A stretch of DNA of 64,000 nt, taken from NCBI RefSeq assembly GCF_030268965.1, contig NZ_BSSE01000005.1, forward strand, positions 124,001 to 188,000. Direction: 5' to 3'. The stretch comes from Microtetraspora sp. NBRC 16547 (GTDB lineage: Bacteria; Actinomycetota; Actinomycetes; Streptosporangiales; Streptosporangiaceae). Below the pieces are notes generated by a model that had not been told where the DNA came from, made no database searches, and saw only the letters and a program-made list of their open reading frames with translations. A program made the position numbers and the translations under genes. Every line of letters starts with the position of its first letter. Positions within the stretch are counted from its first letter, which is position 1. Positions 35,473 to 45,947 of this stretch are shown here, one piece after another.

Positions 35473-36111
35473 ATGAACCGGCTGCCGCTCTACCAAGACC
35501 TGTATCTGATCGCCCACGACCCAACCGGCAAGCCACTGATCCACCAGGCCTCGCTGGGCATCGGCCTGGCCGGCGCGGTGCTGCTCGACCTGGCCCTGAG
35601 CGGTCGCCTCGACATCACCCAGGGCCGGCTCTCCGTCTATGACCGCAATCCCATCGGCGACAGCGTCGCCGACAGCCTGATCCCCGTGATCCTGCAGGAC
35701 CGCGACAACCGTGACACCAGGTTCTGGATCAGGAAGGTGGCCGAGGACATCTACGACCGCGCCTGCGGCGGCCTGGTCGCCGCGGGCGTGCTCACCCGGG
35801 TCACCAAGCGCCGCATGGGCATGATGACGCAGACCCGCTACCAGCCCGTCGACGCCGCGCCGGTCGTCCGGGCGCGTTCCGGGGTGCGCCAGGCCGTCGA
35901 GGCCTGGGAGCATCCGGACGCGCGGTCCGCGGCGCTGTGCGGCCTGGTGGGTGTGCTGCGGTTGGAGGCGGCCCTCCACCTCTCCCAGCCGTCCGGCCAG
36001 ATCGTGGGCCGCCTGCGCTCCATCGCGCGCGAGCACCCCCGGCCGGTCAACGACGTCATCGGCGTCGTCGAGGCGCTCATCAGCGAGAACGCCGTCGCCA
36101 CGTACCGGTGA
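35473..36111 (+). CDS. GOLPH3/VPS74 (GPP34) family protein
   Basis: A 212-residue protein of the bacterial GPP34 family: LPLYQDLYLIAHDPTGKPLI at the start, LGIGLAGAVLLDLALSGRLD, then PLI-type helices and a C-terminal VVEALISENAVATYR. In eukaryotes GOLPH3 binds phosphatidylinositol-4-phosphate on Golgi membranes. Actinobacterial members are common but uncharacterised; peripheral membrane association through anionic lipids is a reasonable inference. An AAAGGA ribosome site precedes the ATG. It is flanked by an APC permease and by gluABCD. Confidence 0.88.
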   Translation: MNRLPLYQDLYLIAHDPTGKPLIHQASLGIGLAGAVLLDLALSGRLDITQGRLSVYDRNPIGDSVADSLIPVILQDRDNRDTRFWIRKVAEDIYDRACGGLVAAGVLTRVTKRRMGMMTQTRYQPVDAAPVVRARSGVRQAVEAWEHPDARSAALCGLVGVLRLEAALHLSQPSGQIVGRLRSIAREHPRPVNDVIGVVEALISENAVATYR

Positions 36112-36238
36112 CCGGCCGAACCGTCACACCGGTGACACCAGAGGGAAATGTCACGACATGTGAACGTAGAGAGCCTGTGATCTGATCGGTACCGGGGCTT
36201 AGTGACTTGGCGACGTTGACACGCCTACGTTGTTGACC

Positions 36239-36994
36239 ATGACGGAGCCCGATGACCCCAGCCCTCTTGTGAGCCTTGAAGGCGTCAACAAGAGCTTCGG
36301 CACGCTGCACGTGCTGAAGGACATCAACCTCAGCGTCGCGCGCGGCGAGGTCGTCGTGGTCATCGGGCCGTCCGGCGGCGGCAAGTCCACGCTGTGTCGC
36401 CTGGTCAACCGCCTGGAGACCATCGACTCCGGGACGATCACGTTCGACGGCCAGGAGCTCCCCGCGGAGGGAAAGGCGCTGGCCAGGTTCCGCTCCGACG
36501 TCGGAATGGTCTTCCAGTCGTTCAACCTGTTCTCACACAAGACGATCCTGGAGAACGTCACCCTCGGGCCGATCAAGGTACGCAAGATCGCCAAGGCCGA
36601 GGCCGAGAAGCGCGGCATGGAGCTGCTCGAACGAGTCGGCATCGCCTCGCAGGCGGCGAAGTACCCCGCCCAGCTCTCCGGCGGCCAGCAGCAGCGCACC
36701 GCCATCGCCCGCGCGCTGGCCATGGATCCCAAGATGATCCTTTTCGACGAGCCGACCTCGGCGCTGGACCCCGAGATGGTCCAGGAGGTGCTCGACGTCA
36801 TGACGGGCCTGGCCCGGGACGGCATGACCATGATGGTCGTCACCCACGAGATGGGGTTCGCCCGGCGGGCCGCCGACCGGGTCGTGTTCATGGCCGGCGG
36901 CGAGATCGTCGAAGAGGGCCGGCCCGACGAGTTCTTCACCGATCCCCGGACGGACCGCGCCAGGGATTTCCTTTCCAAGATCCTCACACACTGA
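36239..36994 (+). CDS. gluA: Glutamate ABC transporter ATP-binding protein
   Basis: The 251-residue ATPase of a polar amino-acid importer. Walker [10 protein letters not shown] (near 40), Q-loop VFQSFNLF, signature [15 protein letters not shown], Walker [14 protein letters not shown] and the His switch [12 protein letters not shown] are all intact. The ATG at 36239 is chosen over a TTG nine bases earlier. There is no ribosome site, so the message may be leaderless. Two small dyads, GTCAC-N4-GTGAC (36123-36136) and TCAC-N5-GTGA (36151-36163), lie upstream and could be operators. First gene of gluABCD. Confidence 0.93.
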   Translation: MTEPDDPSPLVSLEGVNKSFGTLHVLKDINLSVARGEVVVVIGPSGGGKSTLCRLVNRLETIDSGTITFDGQELPAEGKALARFRSDVGMVFQSFNLFSHKTILENVTLGPIKVRKIAKAEAEKRGMELLERVGIASQAAKYPAQLSGGQQQRTAIARALAMDPKMILFDEPTSALDPEMVQEVLDVMTGLARDGMTMMVVTHEMGFARRAADRVVFMAGGEIVEEGRPDEFFTDPRTDRARDFLSKILTH

Positions 36995-37054
36995 TCACGC
37001 AATCCTCCCCGAGCCGCGATCCGGCTCGGCGTACGGAAGTAGAGGTGGCAGTAA

Positions 37055-37924
37055 GTGGCAGTAATGCGAGCACGTCGAGTCTGGGCGGTTCTCGCCGTCG
37101 CCGCCACGGCCGCGAGCCTGACGGCCTGCGGCGGGGGCGACGAGAGCTACTCCAGCGTCGCCGAGAAGCTGGAGAAATCCCAGAAAGTGGTCGTCGGCAC
37201 CAAGTGGGACCAGCCGGGCCTGGGCCTGAAGAAGGGCGCCGAGCCCGAGGGCTTCGACGCCGACGTCGCGAGGTACGTCGTCAAGCAACTCGCCGGCGGC
37301 AAGGACGTGGACATCACCTGGAAGGAGTCCGCCTCCTCGAACCGTGAGGCGTTCCTCGCCAACGGCACCGTGGACATCATCTTCGCCTCCTACTCCATCA
37401 CCGAGAGCCGCAAGGAGAAGGTGACGTTCGGCGGGCCGTACATCGTGGCCCACCAGGACGTCATGGTCCGCAGCGACGACAACGCGATCATCAAGCCGAC
37501 CGATCTGGCGGGCAAGCGGATCTGCCAGGCGGCGGGCTCCAACTCCTACAAGCGGATCACCGACCCGCCGCCGGACGGCGAGCTCAACCTCGACGCCCAG
37601 CTCGTCGGCGCGGCGACCTACTCCGAGTGCGTGAGCAAGCTCGGCGGCAACAACCTCGACGCCGTCACGACCGACGACCTGATTCTGGCCGGGTTCGCCG
37701 GTCAGGCTCCGGGCAAGTTCAAGATCCTCGGCCAGCCGTTCACCGACGAGAAGTACGGCGTGGGCCTGAAGAAGAACGACACCAAGACCTGCGAGGCCGT
37801 CAACACCGCCATCACCAAGATGTACGAGGACGGCACCGCCCAGCAGCTGTTCACCAAGTGGTTCGGCCAGGCACAGGGGCTCAATGCCCCCACCGGGGTT
37901 CCGACGTTCGAGCCCTGCGCCTGA
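37055..37924 (+). CDS. gluB: Glutamate-binding lipoprotein of the ABC transporter
   Basis: A 289-residue extracellular solute-binding protein. The signal peptide ends at lipobox SLTAC, so the mature protein is lipid-anchored outside the membrane. Family-3 binding-protein motifs are present (FDADVARYVVKQLAGGKDVD; EAFLANGTVDIIFASYSITE; RKEKVTFGGPYIVAHQDVMV). GTG at 37055 has AGAGG nine bases upstream; an ATG at 37064 is an alternative start. It is followed by hairpins that may raise its expression relative to the permeases. Confidence 0.93.
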   Translation: MAVMRARRVWAVLAVAATAASLTACGGGDESYSSVAEKLEKSQKVVVGTKWDQPGLGLKKGAEPEGFDADVARYVVKQLAGGKDVDITWKESASSNREAFLANGTVDIIFASYSITESRKEKVTFGGPYIVAHQDVMVRSDDNAIIKPTDLAGKRICQAAGSNSYKRITDPPPDGELNLDAQLVGAATYSECVSKLGGNNLDAVTTDDLILAGFAGQAPGKFKILGQPFTDEKYGVGLKKNDTKTCEAVNTAITKMYEDGTAQQLFTKWFGQAQGLNAPTGVPTFEPCA

Positions 37925-37926
37925 CC

Positions 37927-37985
37927 GTGTCCTGAGGACACCTGACATGGCCGCCGCCGAGCCGTTCACCCGGCCGGCGGCGGCC
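37927..37985 (+). terminator. Tandem hairpins between gluB and gluC
   Basis: GTGTCC-TGA-GGACAC (37927-37941) is followed by an 11-base-pair stem, GGCCGCCGCCG (37949-37959) with CGGCGGCGGCC (37975-37985). Lying right after the binding-protein gene, they probably act as a partial terminator and 3' stabiliser, giving more binding protein than permease. Confidence 0.65.
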
Positions 37986-38005
37986 TCCTTCACCGGTGGA
38001 GCACG

Positions 38006-38674
38006 ATGGACGATCTGATCAAATACGCGCCGGACCTCCTGGCCGGTTTCCTGGACAACGTCAAGCTCTCGCTGATCTGCGGGGTCTTCGCGCTGATCCT
38101 CGGCACGATCCTGGTCTCGATGCGGGTCGCGCCGACACCGGTGCTCCGCGGGGCCGGCACGCTCTACGTCAACATCGTGCGCAACACGCCGCTGACCCTG
38201 GTGCTGGCCTTCTCCTCGCTCGGCCTCAGCGACACCATCGGGTTGACCTTCTCCGAGACCCCGAGCACCAACAGCTTCTGGCTGGTCGTGCTCGGGCTGT
38301 CCGCGTACACCGCGACGTTCGTCTGCGAGGCGCTTCGCGCGGGCATCAACACGGTCCCGATCGGGCAGGCCGAGGCGGCGCGGGCCATCGGGCTCACCTT
38401 CCTGCAGTCCCTGCGGATGATCATCCTGCCGCAGGCGTTCCGCACGGTCGTCGCGCCGCTGGGCAGCGTGATGATCGCAATGATCAAGAACACCACCGTG
38501 GCGATCGCCGGAGGCTACCTGATGGAATCGGCCTTCGTCATGAGGGACACCTTCGACGACACAGGGGTGTCGATCCCCATCTTCATCGGACTGGTCATCG
38601 CCTTCATGCTCGTGACGCTGCCGGTCGGGTTCGTCACCAGCCGCCTGGCGTCGAGGCTGGCGGTGGCCCGATGA
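38006..38674 (+). CDS. gluC: Glutamate ABC transporter permease
   Basis: A 222-residue inner-membrane permease of the HisMQ type, about five transmembrane helices. NIVRNTPLTLVLAF and the EAA loop EALRAGINTVPIGQAEAARA, then IGLTFLQSLRMIILPQAFR, mark the ATPase-contact region. The gene overlaps gluD by four bases (ATGA). Confidence 0.93.
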   Translation: MDDLIKYAPDLLAGFLDNVKLSLICGVFALILGTILVSMRVAPTPVLRGAGTLYVNIVRNTPLTLVLAFSSLGLSDTIGLTFSETPSTNSFWLVVLGLSAYTATFVCEALRAGINTVPIGQAEAARAIGLTFLQSLRMIILPQAFRTVVAPLGSVMIAMIKNTTVAIAGGYLMESAFVMRDTFDDTGVSIPIFIGLVIAFMLVTLPVGFVTSRLASRLAVAR

Positions 38675-39552
38675 GCGCGAGCGTCCTCTTCGACGCGCCG
38701 GGCCCGCGCGCACGGCTCCGCAACAACATCCTGACCCTGCTGTCCGTGGTCGTCCTGGCCTCCGCCGCGTACTACGTCTACGCGAGGTTCGACACCAAGG
38801 GGCAGTGGGAGGGCGAGATCTGGAAGCCCTTCCTCGACGCGTCCACCTGGACCGAGTACATCATCCCTGGGCTGCTCGGCACCCTGAAGGCGGCCGGTCT
38901 CAGCGCGGTGTGCGCGCTGATCTTCGGCGCGATCTTCGGCCTCGCCCGGCTCTCCGACCATCGCTGGGTCCGGACGATCGCGGGCGCGGTCGTCGAGACG
39001 TTCCGCGCGATCCCACTACTGCTGCTGATCTTCTTCCTGTTCTTTCTCGCGCCGAGCGTGTTCGGCGGCGGCGACTACACGCTGATCGCGCTCGTGGCCG
39101 GGCTCACGCTCTACAACGGGTCCGTACTGGCCGAGATCGTACGAGCCGGCGTGTGGGCCGTGCCGTCCGGCCAGGCCGAGGCGGCGCAGGCGATCGGGCT
39201 GCGCAAGTCACAGATGATGTTGCTGGTCCTGCTGCCCCAGGCGGTGACCGCCATGATGCCGGCCATCGTGAGCCAGCTCGTCGTGCTGCTCAAGGACACC
39301 GCGCTCGGCTACATCATCGCGTACGCGGATCTGCTCAACATGGGGTTCAAGGTCCTGCCCGCGGTGTACTTCGGGTCGCTGATCCCGGCCGCGATCGTGA
39401 TCGGCGTCATCTATATCGGGCTCAACATGTCGCTCAGCGCGCTCGCCACCCGGCTGGAGAGGCGCACCAGGCGCAGCCACCGGACGGCGGCCGGGCCGAT
39501 CGTCCCGCCCGGAGCCGTCGGCGAGCCCGAAGCAGTCGGCACGCTGACCTGA
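38671..39552 (+). CDS. gluD: Glutamate ABC transporter permease
   Basis: The 293-residue partner permease. It has a longer N-terminal cytoplasmic segment, five to six transmembrane helices, VVETFRAIPLLLLIFFLFFL and the EAA loop EIVRAGVWAVPSGQAEAAQA with IGLRKSQMMLLVLLPQAV. The C-terminal ~35 residues (RTRRSHRTAAGPIVPPG) are a basic/proline tail. ATG at 38671 overlaps the gluC stop. Confidence 0.93.
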   Translation: MSASVLFDAPGPRARLRNNILTLLSVVVLASAAYYVYARFDTKGQWEGEIWKPFLDASTWTEYIIPGLLGTLKAAGLSAVCALIFGAIFGLARLSDHRWVRTIAGAVVETFRAIPLLLLIFFLFFLAPSVFGGGDYTLIALVAGLTLYNGSVLAEIVRAGVWAVPSGQAEAAQAIGLRKSQMMLLVLLPQAVTAMMPAIVSQLVVLLKDTALGYIIAYADLLNMGFKVLPAVYFGSLIPAAIVIGVIYIGLNMSLSALATRLERRTRRSHRTAAGPIVPPGAVGEPEAVGTLT

Positions 39553-39639
39553 CCAGCGGACGGCACGGCCGAGAACTTTGCCGTTCCCTGTCGTGTCGCT
39601 GCTTGGCCGCCGGCCCGCCCCGCCTCGATCCTTGGGCTC

Positions 39640-40377
39640 GTGCGGCGCGTCGCGGCCCTGCTGCTGGGCCTTTCGATGGTGGGCGCCTCCCTGACGTCGT
39701 GCGGAAGGGGAGGCTCCCTCATCGTCGGCGTGCGCGTCGGATATCCGGGGCTGGTCACCCGGCTCCCCGACGAGGGTTACACCGGCTTCGACATCGCGGT
39801 CGCCCAGTACGTCACCCGCGAGCTCGGCTACCGCGACGGCCAGATCACCTACACCGGTGACCTCGCCGAGGCCGACATCGTCATCGGCACGACCGACGCC
39901 CGCGACGCCGCCGGGCCGTACCTCGTGACGAGCTCGGACCTCCTCGTCCGAGCGGGCGATCTGACGATCAGCAAGCCGAAGGACCTGCGGCGCAGGCGCG
40001 TGTGCGGGACCGTCGCGGACGCGGCCCCGCTGGTCCGCAGGTTCGGCGCCGCGTGGAAGGCCGCGTTCCTCGCGGAGGGGAACGTCCCCGCCGCGTGCGC
40101 CCCGCTGCTCGCCAAGGGGAAGATCGACGCCATCGTGGCCGACGCGCCGGTCCTCGTGGGACTCGACGCGCAGTACCCCGGACGCTTCCGGCTCTGCGGC
40201 GACTCGATCAGCACGAGCTGGTACGGCATCCACGCGCGATCCGGCGGGACCCGCGAGGAGATCGACGCGGCCTTGCGGCGGATGTTCGACGACGGCGCCT
40301 GGAACCGGGCCGTGATCAGCTATCTCGGCGTCCTCGCCGCGCGTTACACCACGCCTCCCAAACTGGGCATGACCTAG
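39640..40377 (+). CDS. Orphan family-3 solute-binding lipoprotein
   Basis: A 245-residue exported lipoprotein (lipobox SLTSC near residue 21) with the same fold as GluB: GVRVGYPGLVTRLPDEGYTG, FDIAVAQYVTRELGY, GPYLVTSSDLLVRAGDL and a final IDAALRRMFDDGAWNRAVIS. The internal AEADIVIGTTDARDAAG replaces the usual GxVDxxxxxxxxT motif. It is shorter than GluB (289) and has no transporter genes of its own. Being 87 bases downstream of gluD, it may be an alternative binding subunit for GluCD or a sensor. GTG at 39640 is the start. Confidence 0.82.
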   Translation: MRRVAALLLGLSMVGASLTSCGRGGSLIVGVRVGYPGLVTRLPDEGYTGFDIAVAQYVTRELGYRDGQITYTGDLAEADIVIGTTDARDAAGPYLVTSSDLLVRAGDLTISKPKDLRRRRVCGTVADAAPLVRRFGAAWKAAFLAEGNVPAACAPLLAKGKIDAIVADAPVLVGLDAQYPGRFRLCGDSISTSWYGIHARSGGTREEIDAALRRMFDDGAWNRAVISYLGVLAARYTTPPKLGMT

Positions 40378-40551
40378 TGCCCCTCCCGTCAATCTTTGCC
40401 CCGTCGCGTGCCCAGGGCGGCACCTCGCCGCGTTGTCGCCCCACCCACGGAATGTCGGCCGTAGCATCTCCACCGCGCGCGGGGACAGTCCCGGAGCGGA
40501 GGGGTCTTCTGACGCGGGGACGAGCGGCGGCGCCGCTCTCCTTCCGGCAGG

Positions 40552-42492
40552 ATGGGAGGCATGCCCCCCGAGCCCACGCCCGTGCCGTACGCCGCCTGGC
40601 CCTCGCCGATCTCGACGACCGACGTCGCCCGGTCGGGGTTGTCCCTCGGCTTTCCGACGGTGCTGGGCGAGGATCTCTGGTGGGAGGAGGACCGGCCGGC
40701 GGAGGGCGGACGGCGCACCGTCGTCCATCGCGACGCCGACGGGATCCTCCATGAGCTGCTTCCCGCGCCCTGGGACGCGCGCACCCGCGTCCACGAGTAC
40801 GGCGGACGTTCCTACGCCGTCGTCCCCGGGCGAGGGGTCCTCTTCGCCCACCACCGTGACCAGCGGCTCTATCTCGCGGCCCCCGGGACCGAGCCGTGGC
40901 CGCTCACGCCGGAGCCCGGCCGTCCCTGCGGGCTCCGCTATGCCGACCTGCTCGTGCACGACGGCCCGGACGGGCCCGAGGTGTGGTGCGTCCGGGAGCG
41001 CCACCACGACGACGGCGCGGTCAGCCGCTCCATCGTCTCCATCCCCCTCACGGAACGGCCGGGTTCGCCCGTTCCGGACGGGATCGTGGCACGCGTGAGT
41101 GGAAACGACTTCTACGCCTCCCCCACGCTCTCCCCGGACGGGCGACACCTCGCCTACATCTGCTGGGATCACCCGCGCATGCCGTGGTCCGGCACCGAGC
41201 TGCGGGTCACCCGCCTCTCGGACGGCCGCACCTGGACCGTCGCGGGCGGCGCCGAGGAGTCGGTGCTCGCCCCGTGCTGGCGCGACGACCGCACCCTGTA
41301 CTTCGTCTCCGACCGCTCCGGCTGGTGGAACCTCTACCAGGCCGGCGTCCTCGACGGCTCCTGCCGCGCGCTCCACCCCGCGGAGGAGGAGTTCGCCGGA
41401 CCGCTGTGGCAGCTCGGCGGGCGGCCGTACCAGCCGCTGGACGACGGCCGGATCGCCGTGCTGCACGGGCGCGGCGACCTGCGGCTGAGCGTCCTCGACC
41501 CGGCGACGGGGACGCTCTCCGACGTCGAGGCGCCCTACTCCGGCTGGGCCCCCGCGCTGGCCTGCGACGGGCGGACCGTCGCCGGGATCGCGTACGGCCC
41601 GCGCCTGCCCCGGGCGGTCGTCCGGCTCGACGGCCGCAGTGGCCGGGTCGAGTGGCTGTGCGGAGACACCGCCGAGCTGCCCGACGCCGCCTATCTCCCC
41701 ACGCCGAGGGCCGTCGAGATCGAGAGCGGCGCGGGCCGCGCCGGCCGCGTTGTCCATGCCTACCTGTACCCGCCGTCCGGCCCCGGTGCCCTGGACGCCG
41801 CTGACGCCGCGGCCACGCCGTACGTCGTGTTCGTGCACGGCGGACCCACCGGGCACGCGACGACCGAGCTGAGCCTGGAGAAGGCGTTCTTCACCAGTCG
41901 GGGCATCGGCGTGCTCGATCTCAACTACGGCGGCTCCACGGGGTACGGCCGGGCCTACCGCGAGCGCCTGCGCGGGCAGTGGGGCGTCATCGACGTCGAG
42001 GACGCCGTCGCGGCGGCGCGGTGGCTCGCGGCGGAGAACCTGGCCGACCCGGCGCGCATCGCCATCAGGGGCGGCAGCGCGGGCGGCTGGACCGTCATGG
42101 CGGCCTGCTGCGCCTCCGACGTCTTCGCCGGAGGCGTGTCGATCGCCGGGGTCAGCGCCCTCGCCCCGCTCGTCGCCGCCACGCACGACTTCGAGTCGCG
42201 CTACATCGACTGGCTGGTCGGCCCCGAGACGCTGTACGGCTCCCGCGAACCGCTGGCCCGGGCCGGCGAGATCGACTGCCCCATGCTGCTGATGCAGGGG
42301 CTGGCGGATCCGGTGGTGCCCCCGGCCCAGTCGGAGGCGTTCGCCGACGAGCTGTCCGCGCGCGGCGTGCCGTGCACGTACCTCGCGTTCGAGGGCGAGT
42401 CGCACGGCTTCCGCCGCCACGAGACCAGGGCCACCGCGCTGGCCGCGGAGCTCTCCTTCTACCGGCAGATCTTCCACACCGCGGCGGCCTGA
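40552..42492 (+). CDS. Prolyl oligopeptidase family (S9) peptidase
   Basis: A 646-residue cytoplasmic peptidase. Residues ~1-380 form a beta-propeller (repeats such as SPTLSPDGRHLAYICWDHPR and LAPCWRDDRTLYFVSDRSG) that limits access to small peptides. The C-terminal alpha/beta-hydrolase has YVVFVHGGPTGH, the nucleophile elbow RGGSAGGWTV, LMQGLADPVVPP (Asp) and EGESHGFRR (His). No signal peptide. ATGs at 40552 and 40561 are both possible and lack well-spaced ribosome sites. Five bases separate it from the next gene. Confidence 0.9.
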   Translation: MGGMPPEPTPVPYAAWPSPISTTDVARSGLSLGFPTVLGEDLWWEEDRPAEGGRRTVVHRDADGILHELLPAPWDARTRVHEYGGRSYAVVPGRGVLFAHHRDQRLYLAAPGTEPWPLTPEPGRPCGLRYADLLVHDGPDGPEVWCVRERHHDDGAVSRSIVSIPLTERPGSPVPDGIVARVSGNDFYASPTLSPDGRHLAYICWDHPRMPWSGTELRVTRLSDGRTWTVAGGAEESVLAPCWRDDRTLYFVSDRSGWWNLYQAGVLDGSCRALHPAEEEFAGPLWQLGGRPYQPLDDGRIAVLHGRGDLRLSVLDPATGTLSDVEAPYSGWAPALACDGRTVAGIAYGPRLPRAVVRLDGRSGRVEWLCGDTAELPDAAYLPTPRAVEIESGAGRAGRVVHAYLYPPSGPGALDAADAAATPYVVFVHGGPTGHATTELSLEKAFFTSRGIGVLDLNYGGSTGYGRAYRERLRGQWGVIDVEDAVAAARWLAAENLADPARIAIRGGSAGGWTVMAACCASDVFAGGVSIAGVSALAPLVAATHDFESRYIDWLVGPETLYGSREPLARAGEIDCPMLLMQGLADPVVPPAQSEAFADELSARGVPCTYLAFEGESHGFRRHETRATALAAELSFYRQIFHTAAA

Positions 42493-42497
42493 CCACG

Positions 42498-43943
42498 GTG
42501 AAGATCACGCTCCCCTGGGGGACGGCGGGCCGCCGTGCCCGCCCGAACCGTGCGGCGCTCATCCTGGGCGCGATCACCGTCGCCGCGGCGGCGCTCTATT
42601 CCGCGGCCGGCCTGATCCGCCTGCACGCGTTCCGCCTGGGCACCTACGACCTGGTCATCTTCGACCAGGCGATCCGGTCCTACTCGCGCTTCACGCTGCC
42701 CGTGTCGATCGCGAAAGGCGTGCACAACGACTTCGGCGCGGGCTTCTCCGTCCTGGGAGACCACTGGTCGCCGATCTTGGTCACGCTGGCGCCGTTCTAC
42801 TGGCTGCACGACGGGCCCGAAACCCTGCTCATCCTCCAGGGAGTGCTGCTGGCCGCGGCGATCCCGCCGCTGTGGCTGTTCGTCCGGCGGCGGCTCGGCA
42901 CCGCGGCCGCCCATCTGATCGCGGGCGCGTACGCGCTGTCCTGGCCGATCGCCGAGGCGGTCGTCTTCGACTTCCACGAGGTGGCCTTCGCACCCGCGTT
43001 GACCGCGTGGATGATCGAACGCCACGACGCCGGCCGGACGAGACAGGCGGTCCTGGCCGGCGCGCTGCTCCTGTGCGTCAAGGAGGACATGGGCCTGATC
43101 ATCACCGGATACGGCCTGTTCCTGGTCGCCGTCCGGCGATGGCGGCCCGGACTGCTGCTGGCGGGCGCCGGCCTCGCGGCGGTAATGGTCACCACCCGGA
43201 TGCTCATTCCGGCCTTCGGCGGGCGGGCCGACTACTACTGGGCCTACGGCGCGCTCGGCCCCGACCTGCGCACCGCCGCGGTGCGGGCGCTGACCCATCC
43301 GGTGGAGGCGCTGGCGCTGCTGGGCACTCCGCCCGAGAAGGCGGCCACGGTGGCTCTGCTCGGCGCGATGGTGCTCTTCCTGTGCCTGCTCTCGCCGATG
43401 ACGCTGATCGCGGTGCCGCCGCTCGCGGCCCGCATGCTGGCGAGTTCGTTCCCCAACTGGTGGGGGACGGAGTACCACTACAACGCCTTCGTCGTCGTGG
43501 TGCTCTTCTGCGCGGCGGCGGACGGGATCGCCCGGACCCGGCTGGCCTCCCGGAAGGTGTCGCTGGCCGCGGCGCTCCTGCTGGTCGCCGTCGCTCTCGT
43601 GCCATTCTTCGCCTATGGACGGCTGCTCACGCCCGGGAACCGCGCCCGCGCCGCCGCCGACGCCGCGGCGGCGGTGCCGGACGGGGTGCTGGTGGAGGCG
43701 GCCAACTACGTCGGCCCCGCGCTCACCTCGCGTACGCGCGTGCTGCTGTGGGATCGGCGCCCGCGCTGGGCGCCCTGGGTGGTCGCCGACACGGGAAGGA
43801 AGACCTTTCCGTTCACCGGGCTCGACGAGCAGCGGGCCCGGGTGGACCTGCTGCGGCGAAGCGGGTACCAGGTCGTCTTCGAGCGTGACGGCTACGTGGT
43901 GCTGCGGGCGGCCCGGAATGATCGGCTGCCGGATCTCGGCTGA
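42498..43943 (+). CDS. DUF2079 domain membrane protein
   Basis: A 481-residue polytopic membrane protein. The start of the conserved region, FRLGTYDLVIFDQAI (near residue 50), and GDHWSPILVTLAPFYWL followed by VVFDFHEVAFAPAL are DUF2079 hallmarks. About 9-10 transmembrane helices and a C-terminal extracellular alpha/beta segment are suggested, similar to GT-C-type glycosyltransferases. The conserved FDF and DH residues may be functional; activity is unproven. GTG at 42498 follows the S9 peptidase stop by five bases, so the two are probably cotranscribed. It is convergent with rny with only 21 bases between. Confidence 0.87.
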   Translation: MKITLPWGTAGRRARPNRAALILGAITVAAAALYSAAGLIRLHAFRLGTYDLVIFDQAIRSYSRFTLPVSIAKGVHNDFGAGFSVLGDHWSPILVTLAPFYWLHDGPETLLILQGVLLAAAIPPLWLFVRRRLGTAAAHLIAGAYALSWPIAEAVVFDFHEVAFAPALTAWMIERHDAGRTRQAVLAGALLLCVKEDMGLIITGYGLFLVAVRRWRPGLLLAGAGLAAVMVTTRMLIPAFGGRADYYWAYGALGPDLRTAAVRALTHPVEALALLGTPPEKAATVALLGAMVLFLCLLSPMTLIAVPPLAARMLASSFPNWWGTEYHYNAFVVVVLFCAAADGIARTRLASRKVSLAAALLLVAVALVPFFAYGRLLTPGNRARAAADAAAAVPDGVLVEAANYVGPALTSRTRVLLWDRRPRWAPWVVADTGRKTFPFTGLDEQRARVDLLRRSGYQVVFERDGYVVLRAARNDRLPDLG

Positions 43944-43964
43944 CGCGGCTGTACTGCCGGCTGT

Positions 43965-45590
<1,626 letters not shown>

Positions 45591-45881
45591 GCGCGCCCAC
45601 CCTCCTCGCGTCGCAGCTTCGAGCCAGCGAGGGGGTTACGCGCACAGCACGGCAGAACCCGGCGACGTCAGCGAGACATCGTGAAATCCGGCAGCCCGGA
45701 AGGGTCGCCGTCATGGCCGGCAAGCCGGTCGATATTCCTCGTTCTGTCATCCACCGATATGGCAATCCGCACTGCGGAGTAACTCCTCACTGCGGTCGAG
45801 ATTAAGCGTCAACGAGGTAACGGGCAAGCAAAGGAGCGGCGTCAAATCGCTTTTCCTGGTCACATCCGACGGCGCGAAAAG
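45591..45881. other. rny upstream region
   Basis: This gap between the recX terminator and rny contains the rny promoter; nothing gene-like is seen. It is A+T-richer near 45725-45860, with CGATATT and GATATGGCA patches. Confidence 0.45.
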
Positions 45882-45934
45882 GACACGCCCCTCCAGGCGG
45901 GACGTGTCGGCGCGCGGAGCAAGACCCCGCGCGC
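45882..45934 (-). terminator. Tandem terminator hairpins after recX
   Basis: First (as transcribed) GCGCGCGG with CCGCGCGC (45910-45917 / 45927-45934, 9-base loop), then GACACG-type stem with CCC/GGG and one bulge (45882-45908). The second is followed on the minus strand by CCTTTTCG, a short T-run unusual for this genome. Confidence 0.75.
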
Positions 45935-45947
45935 GGCACCCGGAACA

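Noticed and set aside
36216-36231. TTGACA and TACGTT upstream of gluA as a promoter
   Set aside because: The hexamers are only 4 bases apart, so they cannot be a -35/-10 pair.
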